From: Streptomyces sp. Tue 6430
Lineage (GTDB): Bacteria > Actinomycetota > Actinomycetes > Streptomycetales > Streptomycetaceae
DNA length: 64,000 bases
Assembly (NCBI GenBank): GCA_021568835.1
Contig: JAKGSH010000001.1
Span: 372,001 to 436,000 of the forward strand
Direction of reading: 5' to 3'
The first letter of the stretch is position 1. Every line of letters starts with the position of its first letter. Position numbers and translations under genes: made by a program. Below are positions 27,869 through 38,352 of the stretch, in pieces. The notes beneath the pieces are model-generated. The model was not told the origin of the DNA, searched no databases, and was given only the letters and a program-made list of their open reading frames with translations.

Positions 27869-29172
27869 TCAGCCGAGGGTGTTGGCGATGCCCTTCTCGG
27901 CGTTCGCCCAGGCGTCCTCGGGATCGGTGCCCTTGCGCTCCACCTCGCTCAGCGCGTTGGTGATCTGCTGGGCGATGCTCTGGTCGTGCAGACCCAGGAC
28001 CTGCACGGGCGCCGCCTTGGCCGCGTCACCGAACAGCTTGCCGATCGGGGCGCCGGAGAAGTACGCGTCGGTGGCGTCGGCGACCTGGTCGATGGCGCCG
28101 GTGCTGGAGGGGAAGTTGCCCTGCTTGCGGAAGAGCTTCACCTGCTGCTCGGGCGCGGTGAGCCACTTGATCAGCTCGTAAGCCTCCTTCTTGTGCTCGG
28201 CGGCACGCGGTACGGCGAGGTAGGAGCCGCCCCAGTTGCCGGCGCCGCCGGGCAGCTTGGCGATGTCCCACTTGCCCTTGCCCGCGTCACCGGCCTGGCC
28301 CTTGATGTAGCCGAGCATCCAGGCGGGGCAGGGGATGGTGGCGAAGGAGCCGGCCGCGAAGGCCTGGTTCCACTGCGGCGACCACTGGTCGAGTTCGGCG
28401 CTCAGACCGCTGTCCGCCGCCTTCACCGAGCGGTCCCACGCCTCGCGCAGGGCGGGGTTCTTGTCCCAGATCAGCTCTCCGGACGCGCTGTAGTAGCGCT
28501 CCTTCTGCTGTCCGATCATGATCGAGTAGAGGCTGCCGACGCTGTCGAGCCAGGCGCTCTTGCCGGGTGCCTTCGCCTTGTACTTCTTGCCGAGTTCCAG
28601 GTAGCCGTCCCAGCTGGACCAGCTCTGCGCGAGCTCCTCGCGGTCGGTGGGCAGCCCGGCCTTCTCGAACAGGTCGGTGCGGTAGCACATGGCCTCGGGG
28701 CCCACGTCCGTGCCGAGGCCGAGGACCTCGCCGCTCTTCCCGGTGGCGGCGGCCCACTTGGCCTCGGCGAACTGCCCCTTGAGGGACTCCGCGCCGTACT
28801 TCTTCAGGTCCTCGAACTTGTCGGTCTGCTGCTGGGTGACGGTGGCGATCCGGCCCACTTCGATGCCCTGCACGTCCGCGAGGCCGCCGCCGCCGGCGAG
28901 GCGGGTCTGGAGCGACTTCCAGTAGTCGGCCTCGTCCTCGGTGTCCGTCTGCTTGATCGTGACGTTCGGGTGCAGCTTCTCGTACTCGGCGTACAGCCCG
29001 GCCTCCTTGTAGCCGAAGGAGCCGAAGAGGTCCACGGTGAGAGTGATCTTGCCGTCGGCGGCGTCGGCGGAGTCGGTGTCCGACGAACTGCCGCAGGCGG
29101 CGAGCAGAGCCCCGGTCAGCACCACCGCCCCAGACGGGCGGCGACTTTTCTGGCGGCTCGGGCTGTGGGCAT
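27869..29172 (-). CDS. Sugar ABC transporter substrate-binding lipoprotein (frameshifted)
   Basis: The ATG at 29172 follows GAGGAG and starts a basic n-region (PTARAARK). One missing base near 29130 joins it to a hydrophobic segment ending in the lipobox LLAACGSSS, giving 434 aa. The mature part is a family 1 extracellular solute-binding protein (TLTVDLFGSFGYKEAGL; PAWMLGYIKGQ; YELIKWLTAPEQQVKLFRKQ). First gene of the importer operon, preceded by two operator copies. The expected ligand is a beta-glucan oligosaccharide. Confidence 0.9.
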
Positions 29173-29199
29173 GGGTGGACTCCTCGACTCGTGGTGCGC

Positions 29200-29225
29200 T
29201 GAGAGCGCTCTTGAGAGCGCTCTCA
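29200..29225 (-). promoter_or_regulatory. Two overlapping LacI-type operators
   Basis: TGAGAGCGCTCTTG (29200-29213) and the perfect palindrome TGAGAGCGCTCTCA (29212-29225), just upstream of the binding-protein start. The GAGCGCTC centre matches the CebR/LacI operator family of Streptomyces. Confidence 0.85.
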
Positions 29226-29915
29226 GCAGTGCGAGTGGAGATTGCCCGGCCGATGCGGGCCGCGTCAAGGCTCCGGGCGTGATCGGATCGGTGCTCCGGT
29301 CGCCGTGTCCGCCCGCCGGACGCGCTCCGACGGGCGTCTTCGGCGGGTCGCGTGGTGCCGACGACCGGGAAAACCCTCGTGCAAGGCACTGCGATCGGGA
29401 AAACGCCTTGTGGGTGGCACATGGGGCCGGCCGCACCGGATCGTTCCGGGGTACGGCGGGGTACGGCGGGGTACGGCGTGATCAGGCCTGGACCGTTCTC
29501 AGGCCTTTGGGTGAGGGCGAGTTCGAGTTTGGAGCGCTCTCAGGCCTTTGGGAGGAGGTGAGTTCGGGTCCGGACCGTTCTTGGCCGTTGGGCGGCGGCG
29601 GATTCAGACCTTGATCGTCCTCGGGCCGTCGGGCGGAGGCTGGTTCGAGCCCGGAGCGTTCTCGGGTAGCGGAGACTGCGGACTGCGGACTGCGGACTGC
29701 GGACTGCGGACTGCGGACAGCAGGCAGCAGGCGGCGGGCAGCGGGTGGCGGTGTGGCCAGGCGCCTTCGCATGCCCGGGTTCCGTTGGGCGGTGCAACGA
29801 GCCCCGGCGCCCGCGTGGCGGACGCCGGCAGTCCGGAGCCCTCGGTTCCCGGCCGCCCGGGCGGGACCACGGTGTCACGGTGTGACGCTCCCGGGCGCCG
29901 ACCGGGAGGCGGTGC
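29226..29915. other. Repeat-rich gap, no convincing gene
   Basis: Holds three GGTACGGCGGG copies near 29453-29480, three to four diverged copies of a unit about 55 bp long (CCTTTGGG...GTTCG...GGAGCGTTCT) at 29480-29665, and six copies of the 7-bp unit GACTGCG at 29671-29717. Frames through it are shadow-like. Confidence 0.6.
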
Positions 29916-30939
29916 TCACGCCGAGGCGCGCCGGACGAGGGTCGTAGGCGTGATCACGGACGTGGGGACGTGGCCGGCCGGCCGGTTCAGCAGCTTCATC
30001 AGCAGCTTGACCATCAGCCTCCCCAGGCCTTCGACGTCCTGGCGCACCGTGGTGAGCGCCGGGACGCTGTCGCGCACCACCGCCTCCATGTCGTCGAACC
30101 CGACCACGGCCACGTCCTGCGGCACCCGCAGACCCCGCTCGCGCAGCACGCGCAGCGCACCCAGGGCCATGAGGTCGTTGGCCACGAAGACGCCGTCGAC
30201 GTCGGGCCGCCGGTCGAGCAGGTCGGCCATGGCCCGGGCGCCGCTCTCCGCGGTGAACTCACCCTCGCGCAGCAGCTCCGGATCGGGATCGATCAGCACG
30301 TCGTGATAGCCCGCGATCCGGTCCAGCGCGGACGTCTGGTCCCGTGGGCCGGCGATGTGCGCGATGGTGTGACGCCCCAGGGAGAGCAGGTGGCGCACGG
30401 CCTCGCGCGCGCCGCCCCGGTTGTCGCAGTCGACGTACGGGACGGACAGCCCGGAGTCCGCCCCCGGACGGCCGCCGAAGACCGTCGGCACCTTGCTCTG
30501 GGTGATCAGCGAGGGGAACGGGTCGTCGCTGTGCAGGGAGAAGGCGAGCGCTCCGTCGACGTGCCCCCGGCCAGGTAGCGTGCGATCCGCTCGTGATCGG
30601 ACTCGCCCTCCACCCACAGCAGCACCAGCTGTATGTCGTGGGCGGTCAGTTCCCGGCTGATGCGCGGATCTGCTGCTCGAAGAACGGGTCGGAGAACACC
30701 CGGAACTCCGGCTCCGCGATGATCACGGCGACCGCACCGTGCCGACGGGTGACCAGTGAGCGGGCCGCGTGGTTCGGGACGTAGCCCAGCTCGTCGACCG
30801 CCTCGCGCACCTTGTCGACCAGCTTCTGGCGGACCCCGGCGCCCCCGTTGACAACGCGCGACGCCGTGGCTCGCGACACGCCCGCATGCGCAGCGACAGC
30901 CTCCAGGGTCGGGCGGTTTGCTGCTGTCTGCTCGGGCAA
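29916..30939 (-). CDS. LacI-family repressor of beta-glucan genes (frameshifted)
   Basis: The start is TTG at 30939, chosen because AGGAG lies five bases before it. Two missing bases (near 30661 and 30566) restore 341 aa. The N-terminal HTH and hinge are clear (TLEAVAAHAGVSRATASRVV, then YVPNHAARSLV), followed by the periplasmic-binding-like sensor (GAVAVIIAEPEFR, DGALAFSLHSDDPF, VDGVFVANDLMALGALR, DVAVVGFDDMEAV). The operators at 29200-29225, 31021-31034 and 31677-31690 put the importer, the regulator itself and the GH81 glucanase under its control. Confidence 0.88.
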
Positions 30940-31020
30940 TGCAACTCCTGGTCTGCTCCCGCGGCGCCTGCTCGCCCGCCGCTCCTCCGGGTGAACAGGA
31001 TAAACGCCCTCCGACCGGGA

Positions 31021-31034
31021 TGAGAGCGCTTCCA
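31021..31034 (-). promoter_or_regulatory. LacI-type operator upstream of the regulator gene
   Basis: TGAGAGCGCTTCCA, one half perfect, 82 bp before the TTG start. Suggests autoregulation. Confidence 0.65.
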
Positions 31035-31637
31035 GGCCGGGCTTCGCCGGGTGCGCGGACGGGAGGCGCTCCCGCCGGTCCGGCCGGCGAGTGAAGCGGG
31101 CGTCCGGCCGCCGCGCCCAGGGCCCGCAGGTCGGTACCCACTCCGTGCCCACTCCGCGCCCGGCCCGGTCCCGCGGCCGGCCCGGCCGCCGACGGGGTGT
31201 GCCCGGACCTGCGGTCGACCGACGTCGAGCGGTCATGGCGCGTGTTCCCGCAGGCCCGGACGGGACCGCGGGTTCGGGCGGCCTGCCTGCTTGCTGATCG
31301 GTCGGTCGTGCGGTCTGCGGGGCGGGTGGCGATCACCTGGGCGCCCGGATGCCCGGACGCATTCCGGGCATGGTCACCGCGATGCGCGCCTCCGCGGTGC
31401 GCACCTGCACACGGCGAAACCTGACGTTCCGTAACCCGACGCGGCGATACCTGACGCGCCAAAACCTGACGCACCGTAACCCGAAGCACTGAAACTCAAC
31501 GCGCCGGAACCCGCTGCGGAGTTCGGCCCGCCGACGGCACACGCCCCGCCGCCCCGCCCCGCCCCGCCGCGCTGCCGTGCCACCCGCCCGTCGGCGGCTT
31601 CCGCTCACGCCGCCGGAACCAATTTATGTTCGAAGTA
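31035..31637. other. Intergenic region with 15-bp coding-like repeats
   Basis: At 31395-31515 a degenerate 15-bp unit (AACCTGACGCGCCAA / CCGTAACCCGACGCG) repeats about eight times. On the minus strand it reads as five-residue units (VRFWR, VRYRR, VGLRN, VRFRR) with Phe/Leu/Tyr every fifth residue, like pentapeptide repeats, inside a frame at 31333-31608. There is no good ribosome site. The rest shows no gene. Confidence 0.35.
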
Positions 31638-31666
31638 TTGACCGTCCTTTGCCCGGTGCCTAGGTT
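31638..31666 (+). promoter_or_regulatory. Sigma-70-like promoter of the GH81 gene
   Basis: TTGACC (31638-31643), 17-bp spacer, TAGGTT (31661-31666). The operator at 31677 covers the expected transcription start. Confidence 0.7.
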
Positions 31667-31676
31667 GACGCCGTCT

Positions 31677-31690
31677 TGAGAGCGCTCTCA
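31677..31690 (+). promoter_or_regulatory. LacI-type operator of the GH81 gene
   Basis: Perfect palindrome TGAGAGCGCTCTCA, identical to the copy at 29212-29225, placed between the promoter and the start codon. Confidence 0.88.
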
Positions 31691-31702
31691 GAAAGGTTGC
31701 GC

Positions 31703-34700
31703 ATGAGATTCCGCAGACGCCTGGCGCTGCTGTCGACGGCCTCCCTGGCCGCCACAGGTCTGGTGGTCACCGTGGGCGGCGGCGTGGCCTCCGCCGCCAC
31801 CGTCGAGGTGGGCAAGGGAAGTTACAGCGACGTCCGTCCGGCCGGGAGGCAGGGACCGTCCGACAACGGCGGCCAGCCGGTGAAGCCGAAGGTCACGGCC
31901 GCCATGGCGGACAAGCCCGTGCCGACCAACGACTGGTGGTCCTCGCTGGTCTTCCAGCGGTTCGCGAGCAATCCGTGGTCGGAGAACATGTACGGCCACC
32001 CCCTCACCTACAAGGCGGTGTCCGGCGGTCTGGAGGTCGGCTACCCGACCACCCACCAGATCGTGGGCGGCGACCGCCAGTACGAGTTCCCGCACAAGGC
32101 CGACCTGACCCTGGGCCTGGCGGGCCTCAACTCCCCGGACGCCAAGGCGGACGGGTGGAGCGACTGGACCGTCACCCCCTCCTGGAAGGACAGCGCGCGC
32201 ACCCTGCGGGCGACCGTCGGCCACGGCTCGCCGTACGTGTACGCCGAGGGCACCGGCGGCGCGGCGCAGATCACGGCGGCCGCCCCGCCCACCGTCTTCG
32301 CCGACCAGGGCAACGTCCTGGGTGTCACCATCGCCGGCCACGACTACGCGCTGTTCGCCCCGAGCAGCAGCGACTGGACCGTCTCCGGCAACGACATCCG
32401 CGCCGACCTCGGCGCCAAGGACTACTTCTCCCTGGCGGTCCTGCCGAGCAAGGGCGCGCTCGCCGACTACGAGAAGTACGCCTTCAGCTTCGTGACCGGC
32501 TCCAAGGTGGACTGGGAGTACCGCGAGGGCGCCGGCGAGGTCGCGGCGACCTACTCGCTGACCACGGAGGCGAAGGAGGGCACCGAGACCGGCACCCTCC
32601 AGGCGCTCTACCGCCACCAGTGGCTGCACACCTCCGACCCGCTCACCGACTACACCTACGTCTCCTCGCGCGGGCTGATGAAGGTCCGCGAGGGCAGGTC
32701 GTTCACCACGACGCAGAAGGTGAACGGTGTGCTGCCGGGGCTGCCCAGCGCCGCCGGCGTGGACAAGGCGAAGCTGAAGACGTACATCAACGACGTGCTG
32801 ACGCAGGGCGATCCGCTGAGCGGCGCCATCGACACCTACTGGACCGGCAAGGCCCTCGGCAAGCTCGCCCAACTCGTTCCGATCGCCGACCAGATCGGCG
32901 ACACCGCCGCCCGCGACAAGCTCCTCGCCCTGATCAAGGGACGCATGGAGGAGTGGTTCACCGTCGGCGGCCCCTCCGAGTTCTCCTACGACAAGGACTG
33001 GCGCACCCTCATCGGCTACCCGGCCTCCTACGGCAGCGACCAGGAACTGAACGACCATCACTTCCACTACTCGTACTACGTGATGGCCGCCGCGATCGTG
33101 GCGCAGTACGACCCCGGTGGGCCGCCGACTCCGAGTGGGGCGGCATGGTCAAGGAGCTCATCAAGGACGCCGCCAACCCGGCGAGGAACGACACCGAGTA
33201 CCCGTTCCTGCGCGGCTTCGACGCCTACGCCGGCCACAGCTGGGCCGCCGGCCACGAGGCCTTCGCCGCCGGCAACAACCAGGAGTCGTCCTCGGAGTCG
33301 ATCAACCTCAGCGCCGGCCTGATCATGTGGGGCTCGGCCACCGGTGACAAGGCGCTGCGCGACCAGGGCGTCTACATGATGATGACCGAGTCGGAGTCGA
33401 TCGCGCAGTACTGGTTCGACGCAGACCAGCAGGTCTACCCCGAGGACTTCACCCACGACGTCGTCGGCATGGTCTGGAGCAGCGGCGGCGCCTACGCCAC
33501 CTGGTGGACCGCCAACCCCGAGGAGATCCACGGCATCAACTTCCTCCCCATGACCGGCGGTTCGCTGCACCTGGCCCGCGAGAAGGCCATGCTCCGCCGC
33601 AGCGTCACCGAGATGGAGAAGGAGAACGGCGGTCCGGCCGTCGAGTGGAAGGACATCTTCTGGCAGGTCCAGGCGATGTACGACCCGGCCGGCGCCATGC
33701 AGTACTGGAACCAGTGGAACGGCGGCTACGTCCCCGAGGCCGGCGAGACCAAGGCCCACACCTACCACTGGGTCGCCACGATGAACGCCGTCGGCGCGCC
33801 CGACATGACCGTCACCGCCAACACCCCGACGGCCGTCGCCTTCGACAAGAGCGGCACCAGGACGTACGCCGCGCACAACTACACCGCCGAGGCGTGCTCG
33901 GTCCTCTTCTCCGACGGCGGCGTGCTGAACGTCCCGGCGAGGTCGACCGCGTCCGGAGCGGGCGACGACACCGAGCTCGGCACCCTGTGCGGCGCCCCCG
34001 GCGACGACAAGCCCGGCGCGCCCGGCACCCCGGTCGCCGGTGACGTCACCGACGACTCGGTCAAGCTGACGTGGACCGCCGCGACCGACGACAAGGGCGT
34101 CAAGGACTACGACGTCTTCCGCGGCACCGCCAAGGTCGCCACCGTGACCGGCACGACGTACACGGACACCGGCCTGACCTCCGGCACCGAGTACACCTAC
34201 AGCGTCAAGGCCCGCGACACCTCCAACCAGGTCGGCCCGGCGAGCGGCACCGTCACCGTCACCACCACCGGCACCCCGCCGCCGCGCGACGAGGCTCCGG
34301 GCGCGCCCGGCACCCCGGTCGCCGGCGACGTCACGAGCAGCTCGGTCAAGCTGACGTGGGCCGCGGCGACCGACGACAGGGGAGTCAAGGACTACGACGT
34401 CTTCCGCGGCACCGCCAAGGTCGCCACCGTGACCGGCACGACGTACACGGACACCGGTCTGACGGCCGGCACCGAGTACACCTACAGCGTCAAGGCCCGC
34501 GACACCGCCGACCAGGTCGGCCCGGCCAGCGGCACCGTCACCGTCACCACCGCCGGCCCCCCGCCGGTCACGGGCAACACCTTCTACCCCGCGCCGGCGG
34601 CGAACTCGGCACCACGGCGGCCGCGACGGGCTCCTCCGACACCATCCCCTCCGCGGGCGGCACCAACAACGACGGAACGCCGAAGAACCCGCTCGTCTAC

Positions 34701-35048
34701 GAGGTCAAGAACGTCAGGGGCACCCTGAAGGCCGGCTCCGCGACGGCCTTCACCTTCAAGGTCGACGCGGGCACCAACGTCGGTTACGCCCAGCAGGCCC
34801 GGGTCTCCTACGACCTGACCGGCGACGGCACCTTCGACCGCGTCGAGACGTTCCGCTACTTCGCCACCGACCCCGTCACCGGCTGGGAGGACTACTCCTC
34901 CGCCCGCCAGGGAGTGCACTCCGCCTCCGGCACCCTGGGCGACCTGAACGGCGGCACCGTCCGCGTCGAGGTCTGGAACGCGCTGGGCAACGGTCCCTCC
35001 ACCCTCCAGGTGGGCACCGGCTCCGTCCTCACGATCCCCTTCGCCTGA
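31703..35048 (+). CDS. Secreted GH81 endo-beta-1,3-glucanase, FnIII x2 and CBM (frameshifted)
   Basis: The ATG at 31703 follows GAAAGG. Two missing bases (near 33115 and 34600) restore 1115 aa. A signal peptide ends around residue 32 (GGVASAA). The GH81 domain (about 40-760) contains the catalytic signature NNQESSSESINLSAG near 525 and DDHHFHYSYY-type aromatic motifs (NDHHFHYSYYV). Two nearly identical fibronectin III domains follow (about 769-855 and 865-953), then a beta-sandwich (about 969-1115) resembling glucan-binding CBM56. It cuts extracellular beta-1,3-glucan; the products would feed the importer on the other strand. Confidence 0.92.
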
Positions 35049-35057
35049 CCCGACGTC

Positions 35058-35094
35058 CGGCCCGGCCGGTGGGCACGTCCCACCGGCCGGGCCG
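35058..35094 (+). terminator. Strong hairpin after GH81 gene
   Basis: Perfect 16-bp stem CGGCCCGGCCGGTGGG / CCCACCGGCCGGGCCG with loop CACGT, ten bases after the stop. No T-tract, as is usual in Streptomyces. Confidence 0.85.
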
Positions 35095-35381
35095 GGGCGC
35101 TGAAAAGCCGGCGGCAACCGCCACCCCGTGCCGTCCCGCAGCATCTCGTGCCGCCCCGCGGTACCCCGGGGCGCCGCCCACAGCGGGCCCGCGCCGGCCC
35201 GGCACCTCCTCCGGCCCCGCCTGGCCGCCCGGCCACCGGGCCGCCCGGCCAAAGGGCCGCCCGGCCTCCGCCTCCGGACGATGTGGAGGAGGTGTGTGCG
35301 GCGTGCGAGGTGTGATCTTCGTACATCCGGCGGGTGTTAGCCTGCCCGCGGTCACGATCGCATGCACACGGGGGAGGCGCG

Positions 35382-35753
35382 GTGGGCTCGGACGGCTACC
35401 AGGTCAGGTCGGGCATGACCGGGCAGGCCCGGCAACTCGACGACGCCGGGACGGACATGGACGGCATCAGCTCGGCCGTCAAGTCCCGCACGAGTTACTC
35501 GTACGGCGATGTCGGCGGCCACGACGCCGCGTCGGCGCTGAACGCGTTCGTCAAGGCCTGGGAGGCGGAGGCCAAGACACTGGCGTCGGCGTTGCACGAG
35601 CTCGGTGGCAAGGTGCAGTTGGCCAAGAAGACCTACCGCGGCACCGACGGCCTGGTGGGGACGAGCGTGGACGGCGTCGCCGTCGGCGGGACCAGCGGCC
35701 TCACCGACACATCGACGCAGGGCGCACGCACCTCGGCCCTGTCGAGTTACTGA
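35382..35753 (+). CDS. WXG100-like small helical protein
   Basis: 123 aa from a GTG at 35382 with GGGGGAGG upstream. The composition is that of the ESX/WXG100 superfamily: two amphipathic helices, GMTGQARQLDDAGTDMDGI and AASALNAFVKAWEAEAKTL, with a W-E-A turn-like motif late in the second. It has no signal peptide. It is encoded 11 bp before the cysteine protease gene, so it may be its type VII secretion partner. The region between the GH81 terminator and this gene shows no other gene. Confidence 0.7.
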   Translation: MGSDGYQVRSGMTGQARQLDDAGTDMDGISSAVKSRTSYSYGDVGGHDAASALNAFVKAWEAEAKTLASALHELGGKVQLAKKTYRGTDGLVGTSVDGVAVGGTSGLTDTSTQGARTSALSSY

Positions 35754-35764
35754 GGGACGGGCCG

Positions 35765-37347
35765 GTGTCGTTCTTCTCCTCTCCCTTCGACTCCCCTTCC
35801 TTCCGCCTCGCACGGCTCGCCGGGCTGTCCAAGAAAATGCTCGGTGCCGGAAGCAAGAACGAGCTCCTCGACCTGATCGACGACGCCCTCTCGGTGCCCG
35901 AACCGGGCGGCGACCAGGCCCTGTTGGAGGGCCTGGCACAGCTCTACCGCGGCCAGGTCGACCAGGTCGGCGGTGTCTTCGACCAGGTCGACCGGGTGGG
36001 CCGCAAGGGTCTTCCCGAGGTGTGGGTCGGCGACACGAGCGTCCTCGCCTCCGACGTGGTGAACGCCGCCGGGCGGTCCGTGACCCAGATGGGCGAGGCG
36101 TTCCAGGGCGGCGCGTCGGTGCTGCTGACGCTGGCCGACGCGATCGGCGCCGCGCAGCGCAAGGACGAACAGGGTCGCGGACAACTGCTGGAGCAGAAGA
36201 GGATGCTCGGCGGCAGGGACGGTTTCTTCGACGACCTGCACGAGAGCGACGAGGAGGAGTGGGACCGCAAGAACGCCGCCCACCTCGGCTCCTACGCGGT
36301 CGACCTGATGCACGACGCCGTCTCCGAGGCGCAGGAGGCCACCCGCGTCGCGGCCCGGGACCTGAACAAGTGGGCGGCCGAGGCGCGGGCCGGAAAGATG
36401 GAGACCAGCGAACTCACCGCCGTCGACAAGCTGATGCTCGCCGACACCGGCGTCGCGGGCGCCGACACCGAGCTGAACGAGATCCTCACGGCAGGCGACC
36501 TGGCGCGCGCCTCGACGCGCATGGACCTGCTGAGCCTCGACGACGAGACGGCCATGGAGCGGATGCTGGCGAGGTCGGACAGCCCGCAGGAGCGGGCCTA
36601 CCTGATGAAGGCCCTGGCCGCCGGCCACAGCGTCACCGAGATCGGGAGTTCCAGGACAAGATCCACGGCAAGGACCCCGACTGGCTGCGCCGGCACCTCA
36701 CTCCGGTGGTCACCGCCGCGGACAGCATGGACGACGAGGGCCTGGCCCCGGACGGGGCGAACAACAACAGGGACTACGTCACGTTCAACGGCCAGCGGTG
36801 GGTCCAGGGCGGCGACGGCTCCGAGGGCACCTGCGTGGCCTCGTCCACCGTCACGTCCCGCGCCATGGTCGATCCCCTCTACGCGCTCGACCTCACCGGC
36901 GGCCCCGACGGGCAGCAGGACGACCCCGACGCCTTCAAGCAGCGCCTGGTCGCCGAACAGCACCGGCTGCACACCGAGGGCGAGGGCGGCGAGAACTGGG
37001 GCGGCATGGGGCCCGAGGGGCAGGAGCGCATCAACGACACCGCCGTCGGCAGCGCCACCGGCACCGACTACGAGCGCCAGGACCTGGACAGCGCCGCCGA
37101 CCGCAGGGCCGTCCTCACCGAGGTCGAGAAGTCGGTGGCGCAGGGGCGGCCGGTGCCGGTCGACGTCTCGGGCGAGAAGGGCGCCCACGCCATGACCATC
37201 ATCGCCCAGGAAGGTGACATGCTCCAGATCTACAACCCCTGGGGCTCGACCACCTGGGTCAGCGAGGACGACTTCATCAACGGCCACATGGGCAAGGCTT
37301 CCAACAATGATCTCCCCAACACGTACAGCGTCTATCTTCCGCGGTAG
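35765..37347 (+). CDS. Putative secreted papain/calpain-like cysteine protease (frameshifted)
   Basis: A GTG at 35765 with GAGGGA upstream. One missing base near 36648 restores 527 aa. Residues 1-290 are helical (ALLEGLAQLYRGQVDQV, VTQMGEAFQGGASVLLTLA), as in long WXG/LXG-type secreted proteins. The C-terminal domain has a nucleophile-like Cys near 356 (GSEGTCVASSTVTSRAM), His near 474 (GAHAMTIIAQEGD) and Asn near 490 (QIYNPWGSTTWV), in the order and spacing of papain/calpain-type peptidases. No signal peptide, consistent with type VII export. The next gene encodes a chagasin-like inhibitor, so this is probably a toxin or effector with its immunity protein. Confidence 0.72.
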
Positions 37348-37879
37348 CGGGGGCCGTACCGCGGTCGCGGCGGCCGCGCTCCTCGCCCTCGCCACGGGCT
37401 GCGGCCCGGACACCGGCGAACCGGCCGGCGGCTCCACGGGCACCGCCAGCCACCCCACGGGCACCACGGGCACCGCGAGTCGCACGACGAGCCACCCGGT
37501 GGAGGACACCAGCATCACCGCCGAGCCGGGCGAGCGCTTCACGCTCACCGTCGACGAGAACGCCTCCACCCGCGAGTACTGGTACCTGGTCGACCCCGAG
37601 CCCGACAGCTCGGTGCTGGTCAGCCGCGGCCAGGACCACGCGTCGGACTCCGGCGGCGAACCGGCGGCCGGTGCCGGCGGCCGGCTCACCTTCACCTTCG
37701 AGGCCACGGGCGAGGGGACCACCCGGTTCACGCTGCTGCACTGCACGTTCACCACCTGCCAGGGCAACACCTCCACCCTGCCCCCCGCGACGACCGGACC
37801 CGCCGCCACCCCGACCACGGGGGCGGCCACCCCCGCCCCGGCCCCCGAGCGCATCACCTACACCGTCACCGTCGGCTGA
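37307..37879 (+). CDS. Chagasin-like (I42) inhibitor lipoprotein
   Basis: 190 aa, overlapping the protease gene by 41 bp. The signal sequence ends in a lipobox (LLALATGCGPD, Cys at about 32), followed by a Thr/Ser/Gly linker. Residues 70-150 resemble the chagasin fold: ITAEPGERFTLTVDENAST corresponds to the strand and N-P-T-T-G loop, and GAGGRLTFTFEATGEGTT to the G-x-G-G loop and following strand. The third inhibitory loop (R-P-W in chagasin) is replaced by a Cys-bounded CTFTTC. I42 proteins block papain-family proteases, so an immunity role on the cell surface fits. A Pro/Thr tail follows. Confidence 0.7.
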   Translation: MISPTRTASIFRGSGGRTAVAAAALLALATGCGPDTGEPAGGSTGTASHPTGTTGTASRTTSHPVEDTSITAEPGERFTLTVDENASTREYWYLVDPEPDSSVLVSRGQDHASDSGGEPAAGAGGRLTFTFEATGEGTTRFTLLHCTFTTCQGNTSTLPPATTGPAATPTTGAATPAPAPERITYTVTVG

Positions 37880-37925
37880 GCCGCGGCGGACCAGTCAGAT
37901 GAGACGAGACACCCGAGGCCCCGCC

Positions 37926-38339
37926 ATGAACGACGACGTCCCGTACCCGCCGGACCGCACGGACGACGAGCTGGCCCGGCTCGACATCACGGTCCTGCTG
38001 CGGTACGGCCTCACCGCCGGGCCCGGCCCCCGGCGCACCGCCCTGTTCGGCGACGGCGCCGCGGCCGCGGCCGTCGTCCTCGACCGCCTCGGCACCGAGC
38101 CGCGCTCGGTCGCCTTCCTCGCCGACACCGTGCGCGCCGGCGGACTCGCCCGCGCCGCGGAACTGCCCGAGCCCCTGCCCCGCCGGGAGGCGGCCGCCCT
38201 CGTACGGGAGTGGCTGCGGGCCGGCACCGAACTCGTGGGCGGAGTCCCCGCCGACGACACCGCGGCCACCTGGCTGCGCGCCGTCGCGACCCTCATCGAA
38301 CTGAAGCAGCTGACCCGGGCGCGGGGCCGGAGGACCTGA
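37926..38339 (+). CDS. Hypothetical protein
   Basis: 137 aa from an ATG at 37926, 46 bp after the inhibitor gene. Mostly alpha-helical and soluble (DDELARLDITVLLRYGL, AAAAVVLDRLGTEPRSVAF, ATWLRAVATLIELKQLT). No Cys, no membrane segment, no recognised family. It may belong to the same transcription unit as the protease/inhibitor pair. Confidence 0.6.
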   Translation: MNDDVPYPPDRTDDELARLDITVLLRYGLTAGPGPRRTALFGDGAAAAAVVLDRLGTEPRSVAFLADTVRAGGLARAAELPEPLPRREAAALVREWLRAGTELVGGVPADDTAATWLRAVATLIELKQLTRARGRRT

Positions 38340-38352
38340 TCCGACCAGCCGG

